From contig CADCLN010000002.1 of assembly GCA_902802265.1 (NCBI GenBank), forward strand, positions 1 to 64,000: 64,000 bases of DNA, written 5' to 3'. The stretch's first letter is position 1. Every line of letters begins with the position of its first letter. The DNA comes from an uncultured Bacteroidales bacterium (GTDB lineage Bacteria; Bacteroidota; Bacteroidia; Bacteroidales; Bacteroidaceae). Both the position numbers and the translations under genes were made by a program. Shown here piece after piece: positions 35,399 to 43,382 of the stretch. The notes beneath the pieces are model-generated. The model worked only from the letters and a program-made list of their open reading frames with translations. It did no database searches and had not been told where the DNA came from.

Positions 35399-38300
35399 AT
35401 GAAGAAAATTCTTTTAATCCTTCTTCTTGCCTGTACAGCATCGGTGGGCTTTGCGCAGCGATTTACAGACAAGATTGACCGTGGACTCGTAGCTGTGCCC
35501 AGTGGCAGCGGCAACCTGGTAAGTTGGCACGTGTTTGGCGAAGAGTACTACGATGTGACTTACAATCTGTATTGCAACGGATCGCTGCTTGCACAGAATC
35601 TGAAAGTCTCGAACTATCTCCATGCATCGGGAAACAGCAGCAGCAAATATCAGGTGGCTGCCGTAGTGCGTGGCGTGGAACAGGAAAAGTGTGAAGCCGT
35701 GAAGCGCTGGAATGACGGTGTGCTGACCATCCCCGTGGCCAGAGTCACCGACCGCGACGGCAACGATGTCGATAGCCTCTATACGCTGAACGATGTCTCG
35801 ATTGGCGACCTGGATGGCGACGGCATTGTGGAGTTCATTGTGAAGCGCAAGTGTAATGTTGTCACCGATTTGAAAAACAAGAAGATGTTCCACCAGCTGG
35901 ACTGCTACGACCACAAAGGGAAGCGCCTGTGGTGGATAGACTTGGGTCCCAACATGCTGGCTGGAGCTGACGAGCAGTGGGACTGCGTATGCTACGACTG
36001 GGACATGGACGGCAAGGCCGAAGTGCTGCTTCGCATTCAGGACAATGCCTACATTCACTATGCCGACGGATCTACACAGCTCATTGGTTCTGCTTCGGTC
36101 GATACACGTTGGAACGGCATTGAATATACTTCTTCGGGCAATGAATACCTGCTCTATCTGGAAGGTGCTACGGGTAAGCCCTACGAGATTGGTCCCGCCA
36201 GCCATCCGCTCTGGATGGACTATCCTCTGAAGCGTGGTCAAGACTCCGACTGGGGTTCCGGCATCGTGGGTCACCGATCCACCAAACACTATTGGGGCGC
36301 ACCCTATCTGGACGGCCGAAAGCCCAGCATCTTCCTGGGACGCGGTGCTTATACCATGCACAAATTCACGGCCCTGGATGTTGACCCTGCCACTCACCAG
36401 CTGACTCAGCTTTGGTACTGGGAAAACAATGTGGGCGGTCCGTGGTTTGGCAATGGCTACCACAACTTTGCCGTCGGCGATGTCGATTGGGACGGTCGCG
36501 ACGAAATCATCTTTGGTTCGATGGTCTTCGACGATAACGGCAAGGGACTCAGCACTACAGGCTTTGGTCATGGCGACGCTCAGCACTGTTCCGACTTCGA
36601 CCCCTATCGCAAGTATGAAGAACAGTTCGGCTGCCTCGAAGAAGGAAAAGCCAATTATGGATGCAACTACCGCAACGCTGTCACCAGCGAAATCTATGTG
36701 AAGCACGATGCCGGCGGCGACGACGGACGTGCCCTGATGGGAAACTTCACCAACGACTATCCTGGCAGCGTGGGACGCAGTGTGTCTTCTGCCTGGATTA
36801 GCAGTGTGGCCGACAAATTTGTGAACGAATTGGGCGGCGACAACTTCATCAACTGGGGAGACCTGAACCAGCGCATCTACTGGGACGGCGACCTGCTGGA
36901 CGAATACTTCGACAGTCCAGGCACAGAAGGCTACGGTGCCATCTACAAGCCTGCCAGCAAATCTTCCAGCGGCGGTCGCTGGAATTTCCCCGACTCCAAG
37001 TGCAGCAACTGGTCAAAGAACAACCCTGGCGGCATTGCTGACATCTTTGGCGACTGGCGTGAAGAGCTGATTATGCGAAGGGCGGACAACAGAGCCATCT
37101 TGGTTTACACCACGCCTATCGAGACAAAATACCGCATCCCCACATTGTGGCACGACCATCAATACCGCAATGCCATGGTTTGGCAGTCGATGGGCTACAA
37201 CCAGCCTCCACACAAGTCCTACTTCCTTGGCGAACTGGAAGGCATCACCGTGGCTCCACCACCATACACCATGACGGGACGTACAGAAATCCCCAATGGC
37301 GGTACCATTACCACCACCGACGAACATCTGATGGTCTGTGAAACCAACGACACGCATATCTCTATCCAGGATGGAGCCACCCCCTACATCGTGACCTTCA
37401 ATGTGCCGTCATGGGTACAGGGTACGGCTGCCAGCAACATTACGACGAAGGTTACCCCCATCAAGTACGAATACTTTACCTGCACCGTCGAGGGCGGCGC
37501 ACTTACCGGAAGCACACGCCTTGTGAAGCAGGGCGACGGCATCCTCACCCTGCCTGCCGTCGATATGACTTACACGGGAGAAACCAATGTCTGGGCAGGT
37601 ACCGTCAACTTCCAGGGCTCTGCCAGCAACTCCCCCCTTTGGCTGAACCGCTTTGCCGAGCTCAATGCCTGCAAAGATACAACCTGCTTCAAGAGCCTCA
37701 AGGCCGACTACGCCTCGGTGGTTCGTCCTGGCGGAGAAAATGCTCTCGGTGTCATCCAGCTCGACTCCGTCTATTCCATGGGCTTCGGCAGCCGTCTGAA
37801 GCTTGACCTCTACTCCGACGGCTTGAAGGCTGACCAAATTCACACTGCCATCCTCCGCATCGAAAAGAAAAGCTGGAGTTACGGACCCAAATACATGACT
37901 CCAGTCATTGAAGTCGTGGAACACATGGTCGACAGTGCAACGACCCTGGAGCCAGGACGTTACCTCGTTGCTCATGCCGACTCGCTCATCGGTTCTCTGG
38001 CAAACATCAAGATAGAAGGCGTAACCAGCCTGAAATCAGGATTGGAACGTGACGAGAATGGCGACATATACCTCGTGCTGGGTTCTGTGCGTGGAGCCAA
38101 CGAAATAGTCTGGACAGGCAAAAACTCCGCCACTTGGGACTATGCCACCACTGAAAACTTCTACCTCGCCAACGACGAAACCCAGACACCCGACATCTTT
38201 GTCGAGGGCGACATCGTCAACTTCACTGACAGCGCCTCCAAATACAGCGTCGTGCTGAAATCTGGTGCCGAACTTCCTGCCGACACCATCCGCTTCGATA

Positions 38301-40072
38301 ACACCAAAGCCTACACCGTCAGCGGTACAGGAAGCATCACCCAGGGAGCCTTCGTCAAGGAAAACACGGGTACCGTCACCATGGGCGGTGACCACTCCTA
38401 CACCGGCGGCAACTTCTTGCGTGGCGGCATTGTCAAGGTAAGCAGCCTCTCCAATAGCACACAGGCTCAAGGCAACCTCGGCGGAGTGACTAAAGTATCT
38501 ACCAAATTCGTCATCGAGAACGGTGCCGAACTGCAGACCACCGCAGACGTCAAAATGGGTTCACCCATGCGTATGCAGACCGAAGAGGGAGGTATCATCA
38601 ACACCGCAGGAACCTTCACCATGGAGAAAAACCTGACGGGCACCAAGCTGACCAAGAAAGGTGCAGGCACATTCGTTATGCAAGGTTCACTCAGTGTCAG
38701 TGCACTGACCGTAGCCGGAGGCACATTCCAGTACGACACGGGCGCTGGCTTCAGCAAGGTAGTCAACCTGCAGGGCACGGCTGCCCTGAAGGGCAACAGC
38801 TTCCTCTCCACACCGCTCAACGTAGAGAAGGGGGCCAAAGCATCACTGACTTCCATCAACCGCACGACATCCTCCAACAAGATTACCGGCGAAGGACAAA
38901 TCACCATCTACTGTGCAACAGAGAAAGGTAGCAACTACTATGCCACTCGCACCCCGCTGAAACTCAACCTTACCGCCTTCCATGGCACACTCGTGCCACA
39001 AGCCACCTATGCAGCCGACGGACGTTTCACCCTTGACACAGAAAGCGGTTCCACTGGATTCACTATGGACATCCCCAAAGGCATCTACGTTCAGAACTCT
39101 GGCAAAACGTTCCAGATTGGCAACGTCACAGGCGAAGGTGCCCTCAGCGGAACCTGCACATTCAGCCAGTCGGGCAGCAGTGCCATCAATACATGGAAGG
39201 TAGGCAACGGCGACGACTTCACTTTCAAGGGCATCGTCGAAAGCAACGCCAAATTTATCAAAGTTGGCACAGGCAAGATGACTACATCAGGTGTGTGGAC
39301 TACCAGCGGAACTGTTACCGTCAGCGAAGGTGAACTCCATATCAACAACGGATCCACACTGGGTACAGGTGCACTGACCGTAGAAGAAGGAGCCACATTC
39401 ACCGGCACATCAGGAGTCACTACATCCGCAGCACTCAAAGTGCCCATGCTCAACCAGTCTTTCACCATCGACGGACTGATTCAGAGCGGCACCAATGCTA
39501 CCACAGGACTGGGTTACTGGAACTTCGGCGGCAAGAACATCACTATCAGCTCCACCGGCACACTCCGTGTCGGACTGAACAAAGGTGCTACCGATAAAGC
39601 CTCAGGCTGTACATCCATCTTCAACATCGGTACACTCACCATGGACGATGGTGCCACCCTCTCCGTCTATCTCGGCAACTCAACATACGTCCCCACACGC
39701 GACGAAGCTGTGCCCGACTCCTTCCGTGTCTTCTACGACTTCAGCCAGGCAACCATCGGCAAAATCAACTTTGACCTGCCCGAATTGCCACGCGGCAACT
39801 ACTTCGACACCAGTCGCATTGACGAAGGCTACCTCTTCATCTATTATAAATACACTCCGCTGCCAGGCGACATCGACGGCGACGGGCAGCTGACCATTGC
39901 CGACATCACAACCCTCATTGCCATCTACCTCAGCAACGAGGATGTTGACCTCACCGTCTGCGACATCGACGGCGACGGGCAGCTCACCATCGAGGACATC
40001 ACCAAGCTGATAGGAATGTACTTGACCGAAGAGGAATCCACCGACGGATGGATTCAAGAAAAAACTCGTTGA
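35399..40072 (+). CDS. PL11 rhamnogalacturonan lyase with autotransporter-like repeats and dockerin
   Basis: A 1557-residue exported enzyme. Signal peptide at residues 1-19. Residues about 20-630 form a PL11-type beta-propeller lyase: RGLVAVPSGSGNLVSWHVFG at the start, DLDGDGIVEFIVKRK and DWDMDGKAEVLLR calcium-binding turns, and a late WRNP-like DWREELIMRR segment. It should cleave rhamnogalacturonan I by beta-elimination. Residues about 690-1420 are Gly/Thr-rich beta-strand repeats of the autotransporter-associated kind (TVTMGGDHSYTGGNFLRGG is one). The end is a dockerin pair with DIDGDGQLTIADITTLI and DIDGDGQLTIEDITKLI. The combination is unusual. It has its own promoter and terminator. Confidence 0.85.
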   Translation: MKKILLILLLACTASVGFAQRFTDKIDRGLVAVPSGSGNLVSWHVFGEEYYDVTYNLYCNGSLLAQNLKVSNYLHASGNSSSKYQVAAVVRGVEQEKCEAVKRWNDGVLTIPVARVTDRDGNDVDSLYTLNDVSIGDLDGDGIVEFIVKRKCNVVTDLKNKKMFHQLDCYDHKGKRLWWIDLGPNMLAGADEQWDCVCYDWDMDGKAEVLLRIQDNAYIHYADGSTQLIGSASVDTRWNGIEYTSSGNEYLLYLEGATGKPYEIGPASHPLWMDYPLKRGQDSDWGSGIVGHRSTKHYWGAPYLDGRKPSIFLGRGAYTMHKFTALDVDPATHQLTQLWYWENNVGGPWFGNGYHNFAVGDVDWDGRDEIIFGSMVFDDNGKGLSTTGFGHGDAQHCSDFDPYRKYEEQFGCLEEGKANYGCNYRNAVTSEIYVKHDAGGDDGRALMGNFTNDYPGSVGRSVSSAWISSVADKFVNELGGDNFINWGDLNQRIYWDGDLLDEYFDSPGTEGYGAIYKPASKSSSGGRWNFPDSKCSNWSKNNPGGIADIFGDWREELIMRRADNRAILVYTTPIETKYRIPTLWHDHQYRNAMVWQSMGYNQPPHKSYFLGELEGITVAPPPYTMTGRTEIPNGGTITTTDEHLMVCETNDTHISIQDGATPYIVTFNVPSWVQGTAASNITTKVTPIKYEYFTCTVEGGALTGSTRLVKQGDGILTLPAVDMTYTGETNVWAGTVNFQGSASNSPLWLNRFAELNACKDTTCFKSLKADYASVVRPGGENALGVIQLDSVYSMGFGSRLKLDLYSDGLKADQIHTAILRIEKKSWSYGPKYMTPVIEVVEHMVDSATTLEPGRYLVAHADSLIGSLANIKIEGVTSLKSGLERDENGDIYLVLGSVRGANEIVWTGKNSATWDYATTENFYLANDETQTPDIFVEGDIVNFTDSASKYSVVLKSGAELPADTIRFDNTKAYTVSGTGSITQGAFVKENTGTVTMGGDHSYTGGNFLRGGIVKVSSLSNSTQAQGNLGGVTKVSTKFVIENGAELQTTADVKMGSPMRMQTEEGGIINTAGTFTMEKNLTGTKLTKKGAGTFVMQGSLSVSALTVAGGTFQYDTGAGFSKVVNLQGTAALKGNSFLSTPLNVEKGAKASLTSINRTTSSNKITGEGQITIYCATEKGSNYYATRTPLKLNLTAFHGTLVPQATYAADGRFTLDTESGSTGFTMDIPKGIYVQNSGKTFQIGNVTGEGALSGTCTFSQSGSSAINTWKVGNGDDFTFKGIVESNAKFIKVGTGKMTTSGVWTTSGTVTVSEGELHINNGSTLGTGALTVEEGATFTGTSGVTTSAALKVPMLNQSFTIDGLIQSGTNATTGLGYWNFGGKNITISSTGTLRVGLNKGATDKASGCTSIFNIGTLTMDDGATLSVYLGNSTYVPTRDEAVPDSFRVFYDFSQATIGKINFDLPELPRGNYFDTSRIDEGYLFIYYKYTPLPGDIDGDGQLTIADITTLIAIYLSNEDVDLTVCDIDGDGQLTIEDITKLIGMYLTEEESTDGWIQEKTR

Positions 40073-40100
40073 CAATTTCGTTCTTTTAAATACGCAGAAA

Positions 40101-40133
40101 GGGAGGTTTGGATTGTGTTCCAAACCTCCCTCT
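40101..40133. terminator. Bidirectional terminator between PL11 and hsp20
   Basis: A perfect 12-bp stem (GGGAGGTTTGGA with TCCAAACCTCCC, 40101-40130) between two convergent genes. T-tracts are weak on both sides. Confidence 0.7.
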
Positions 40134-40154
40134 CGATTGCATTTTGAAATGCCG

Positions 40155-40580
40155 TTATGAGATTTCAATGCTTCTGGTTACCTTGACTTCTTCCTTCTTC
40201 ATCTTGGGCAGGACAACGGTGAGGATGCCGTGCTCGACTTTGGCAGAAATCCCTTCCTTGTTCACGTCTTTTGGCAGCGTGTAGGCCTGCTGGTAGTTGG
40301 TGTAGGAGAATTCGCGGCGCAGATAGTGCTGCTTCTTGTCCTCTTCCTTGTGCTCCAGCTTGTTCTCGATGGAGATGCAGAGATTGCCGTCGTCGTTGAT
40401 GTTTACTCGGCAGAACTCTTTCTTGATGCCTGGAGCGGCTACTTCCATGGTGTAAGCCTTTTCGTCTTCCTTCACATTTACTGCGGGTGCAGTAGCATTT
40501 GTGTGCGGCATGAGGTCGTTGCTGAAGAAATCATCGAATACTGTTGGGAACCAACTGTTTTTAAACATTACTGGTAACAT
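40155..40580 (-). CDS. Hsp20/alpha-crystallin small heat shock protein
   Basis: A 141-residue ATP-independent chaperone. The alpha-crystallin domain runs from about residue 35 (VNVKEDEKAYTMEVAAPGIKK) to the conserved strand KVEHGILTVVLPK; the N terminus MFKNSWFPTVFDDFF is the typical oligomerisation arm. The ATG at 40580 has a strong Shine-Dalgarno (AGGAGG, 40589-40594 region), uncommon in this phylum, which decides the start over the longer frame. Confidence 0.92.
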   Translation of the reverse strand: MLPVMFKNSWFPTVFDDFFSNDLMPHTNATAPAVNVKEDEKAYTMEVAAPGIKKEFCRVNINDDGNLCISIENKLEHKEEDKKQHYLRREFSYTNYQQAYTLPKDVNKEGISAKVEHGILTVVLPKMKKEEVKVTRSIEIS

Positions 40581-40587
40581 AGTTAAT

Positions 40588-40595
40588 ACCTCCTG
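40588..40595 (-). promoter_or_regulatory. Strong Shine-Dalgarno of hsp20
   Basis: The minus strand reads CAGGAGGTATTAACT just before the ATG at 40580. Most genes here have no such site. Confidence 0.75.
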
Positions 40596-40755
40596 ATTTT
40601 TTGTTTTTGCCTCTCTTCGGGATGCTTCCCTGTGTAGGGGTTCTGTCCGAGGGGCGTGGTTTGTTATTTTTTTGTTTGTTGTTTTTGTTCTCTGTTTTGC
40701 CTCCGCTTTCGCATCAGCGTTTGCCCCTTGATAAGACAATCCGCGTGCCACACAG

Positions 40756-40798
40756 AAAAAAGATGCCAAAATGTCTTTGAAGTTAGACAAATTGGCAT
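40756..40798 (-). terminator. Terminator of the DUF4298 gene
   Basis: ATGCCAAAATGTCT and AGACAAATTGGCAT (40763-40798) form a 14-bp stem with two mismatches; on the minus strand it is followed by TCTTTTTT. Confidence 0.75.
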
Positions 40799-40833
40799 TT
40801 TTGCTGACGATTTTTCCGATTTGGGCAACTATT

Positions 40834-41115
40834 CTATTGTCGGGTGATTCTTTGCAGGACTTCCCTGTAGTTTTCCAGCGCGTTCCAGATGCCGTCTTCT
40901 GACAGCACGCCGCGTTTCAGGTTTTTGGGCAACCGTCCTGCCCTGTCGTCGGCACAGTCTTTTTGCCACTCCTTGCTGCCCAGATAGGCGTTGAGCGAGT
41001 TGACGGCTTCCCGAATGTTTGCAAATTGTTCAAGTGCCGCTTCCCATGTTTTTGTTGCTGCAATGACTTCGTCGAGGTATTGCTCCATTTTTTGGATTCT
41101 TTCCGTTTGCTTCAT
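40834..41115 (-). CDS. DUF4298 family protein
   Basis: A 93-residue, mostly helical cytoplasmic protein of a family of unknown function (DUF4298). It begins MKQTERIQKMEQYLDEV and ends with GIWNALENYREVLQRI. The ATG at 41115 is chosen because the open frame further upstream crosses the trmB promoter and gene on the other strand. It is divergent from trmB and has its own terminator. Confidence 0.8.
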   Translation of the reverse strand: MKQTERIQKMEQYLDEVIAATKTWEAALEQFANIREAVNSLNAYLGSKEWQKDCADDRAGRLPKNLKRGVLSEDGIWNALENYREVLQRITRQ

Positions 41116-41196
41116 GTCGTTTCCTGTATAAATCTGTGGTTTTGCCCGCAAAAATGCAACTTTTTCGGATAAAATGCAAGGTGATGCGTGTGGTTT

Positions 41197-41228
41197 TTTG
41201 TTCAATCGCAAATATTTTCTTACCTTTG
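41197..41228 (+). promoter_or_regulatory. trmB-mrp promoter
   Basis: TTTG at 41197-41200, 20 bp, TACCTTTG at 41221-41228; the trmB ATG follows 17 nt later. Confidence 0.75.
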
Positions 41229-41245
41229 CGCCCAAATTATAGTCT

Positions 41246-42007
41246 ATGGGTAAAGGAAAGTTGGCAAAATTTGCTGAGGTTGCCGAGAATCCGCTGGTGG
41301 TGGAGTGCCCCTTTTGGCAGTTGCAGCAAGAAGGTTTTGCACTGAAGGGGCGTTGGAAGACGGACTTCTTTGGCAATGAAAACCCGATTGTGCTGGAGTT
41401 GGGTTGTGGACGTGGTGAGTACACCGTGGGACTGGCCCGCAGATTTCCTGAAGTGAATTTTGTGGGCGTGGATATCAAGGGTGCCCGCCTGTGGCATGGC
41501 GCGAAGGAGGCAAGGGAAACGGGCATGAAGAATGTGGGTTTTCTGCGTACCAACATCGAGTGCATCGATGGTTTTTTCGGCCAGGATGAGGTGAATGAGC
41601 TGTGGCTAACGTTTTCCGACCCGCAGATGAAGAAGGCTTCGAAGCGGCTTACTTCGACATTTTTTCTGAACAGATACAGACGTTTTCTGGTGGATGGCGG
41701 CTTGGTGCACGTGAAGACTGACTCGAATTTTCTGGCTACCTACACGAAGTATGTGGCGGAGCGGAATGGTCTGCCGCTGCTGGAGTGTACGTTTGATTTG
41801 TATCGGGAAACGGGCATGGATGCCTGGCTTACGGAAATCCGCACCTATTATGAAGGGATGTGGATGGAGCGTGGCATTCCCATTAAGTATCTGAAGTTTG
41901 CGTTGCCTCATGAGGGTGAACTGGTGGAGCCTGACATTGAGATTCCTGTAGATGGCTATCGGTCGTATGGCCATGAAGTGGTAAGCACTAAAACAACTGG
42001 CAAATGA
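41246..42007 (+). CDS. trmB: tRNA (guanine-N7-)-methyltransferase
   Basis: It methylates G46 of tRNAs using S-adenosylmethionine. The 253-residue protein has the SAM-binding block [31 protein letters not shown] and the family [12 protein letters not shown]. Length is slightly above the family average. It is coupled to mrp by a 4-nt overlap (ATGA at 42004-42007). Confidence 0.93.
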   Translation: MGKGKLAKFAEVAENPLVVECPFWQLQQEGFALKGRWKTDFFGNENPIVLELGCGRGEYTVGLARRFPEVNFVGVDIKGARLWHGAKEARETGMKNVGFLRTNIECIDGFFGQDEVNELWLTFSDPQMKKASKRLTSTFFLNRYRRFLVDGGLVHVKTDSNFLATYTKYVAERNGLPLLECTFDLYRETGMDAWLTEIRTYYEGMWMERGIPIKYLKFALPHEGELVEPDIEIPVDGYRSYGHEVVSTKTTGK

Positions 42008-43095
42008 CAATATATCCGCAATTGATTTTTGATGCACTCAAGACGGTGCGCTATCCTGGCAACGGCAAGAATCTGATAGAAGCCGAGATGCTGGAGGACG
42101 ACCTTCGTATTGACGGTATGAAGGTGAGTTTTTCTATTATTTTCCCGAAACCGACCGATCCGTTTCGGCAGTCGGTGATGCGGGCGGCAGAGGCTGCTAT
42201 CAAGATGTATGTGGACAAGGACTGCGAGGTGACTGTCAAGGAGAAGTCTGCCACGGCATTACCGCCAGAACCCGACAAGCTGCTGCCTGGTGTGAAGCAC
42301 ATCATCGCTGTCAGTTCGGGCAAAGGTGGAGTGGGCAAAAGCACGGTGACCGCCAATTTAGCAGTGGGACTGGTGAAGATGGGCTACCGTGTAGGATTGC
42401 TTGATTGTGACATCTTCGGACCATCGATGCCGAAAATGTTTCAGGTGGAAGATGAACGTCCTTACGCCGATCAGGTGGATGGTCGCGACTTGATTGTGCC
42501 TGTGGAGAAGTATGGCGTAAAGCTGCTGTCCATCGGTTTCTTTGTCAACCCCGACCAGGCCATGCTTTGGCGTGGCGGCATGGCTTGCAATGCGCTGAAG
42601 CAGTTGATTGGTGACACGAAGTGGGGTGAACTGGACTATCTGATTCTCGATACACCGCCTGGCACGAGTGACATTCATCTGACATTGATTCAAACACTTC
42701 AATTCACTGGAGCCGTCATTGTCTCTACACCGCAGCAGGTGGCACTGGCCGATGCAAGAAAGGGCGTGAACATGTATCTGAACGAGAAGGTGAACGTGCC
42801 TATCCTGGGTTTGGTGGAGAATATGGCGTGGTTTACCCCTGCTCAGCACCCCGACGAGCGGTATTACATCTTCGGCAAGGATGGAGCCAAGCAGTTGGCT
42901 GAAGAATTGAATGTACCGCTGCTGGGTCAGATTCCTCTGGTGCAGGATATTTGCGAAAGTGGCGACACGGGTATTCCTGCCGTGCTTGACCCTGCTTCGC
43001 CGCAGGGTATGGCATTTATGAGCATGACAGCGAAGATTGTGACTCAAGTGACGAAATCTGAAATAAAACGAGGGTGTGTCAAAATACAAGATTAA
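42004..43095 (+). CDS. mrp: Mrp/ApbC family Fe-S carrier ATPase
   Basis: A 363-residue P-loop ATPase that binds and transfers Fe-S clusters. The N-terminal DUF59-like domain covers about residues 1-85. The deviant Walker [18 protein letters not shown] begins near residue 102; [11 protein letters not shown] is the Walker B/Switch region. The usual C-terminal CxxC of related proteins was not seen. It shares a transcript with trmB. Confidence 0.92.
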   Translation: MTIYPQLIFDALKTVRYPGNGKNLIEAEMLEDDLRIDGMKVSFSIIFPKPTDPFRQSVMRAAEAAIKMYVDKDCEVTVKEKSATALPPEPDKLLPGVKHIIAVSSGKGGVGKSTVTANLAVGLVKMGYRVGLLDCDIFGPSMPKMFQVEDERPYADQVDGRDLIVPVEKYGVKLLSIGFFVNPDQAMLWRGGMACNALKQLIGDTKWGELDYLILDTPPGTSDIHLTLIQTLQFTGAVIVSTPQQVALADARKGVNMYLNEKVNVPILGLVENMAWFTPAQHPDERYYIFGKDGAKQLAEELNVPLLGQIPLVQDICESGDTGIPAVLDPASPQGMAFMSMTAKIVTQVTKSEIKRGCVKIQD

Positions 43096-43382
43096 TTTAA
43101 AGACAATGGATTGAACGAATTTTTTTTAAACTACGAATTTATCGAATTTGACGAATTTTTTTTGAGACTATGAATTTGATGAATTGAACGAATTCTCTGC
43201 AAAGCAGACTAACTAAAGGAGTACCCTAACGGGCAGAAATCGTACAAATCATACAAATCTCACAAATCTTAAAAATTATGAGGTCAAAAGATTTGAAAGA
43301 TTTGTATGATTTGAAATATTTCTCTGCGTAGCAGATTAACTAAAGATTCTTCATTCTTCATTTACTTTACCATTTACGAACA
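43096..43382. repeat. Repeat-rich gap before yfhO
   Basis: No gene. It contains GAATTTGACGAATTT-type words (43108-43193), a 25-bp imperfect direct repeat (43194-43217 and 43321-43345) and a perfect 15-bp inverted repeat (43246-43260 with 43298-43312). TTTACCATTTAC occurs just before the yfhO ATG. Confidence 0.65.

Noticed and set aside
40581-40790. Longer N terminus for Hsp20
   Set aside because: The extension is basic and repetitive, unlike the family, and a strong Shine-Dalgarno marks the ATG at 40580.
41116-41565. Longer N terminus for the DUF4298 protein
   Set aside because: It would be antisense to the trmB gene and its promoter.
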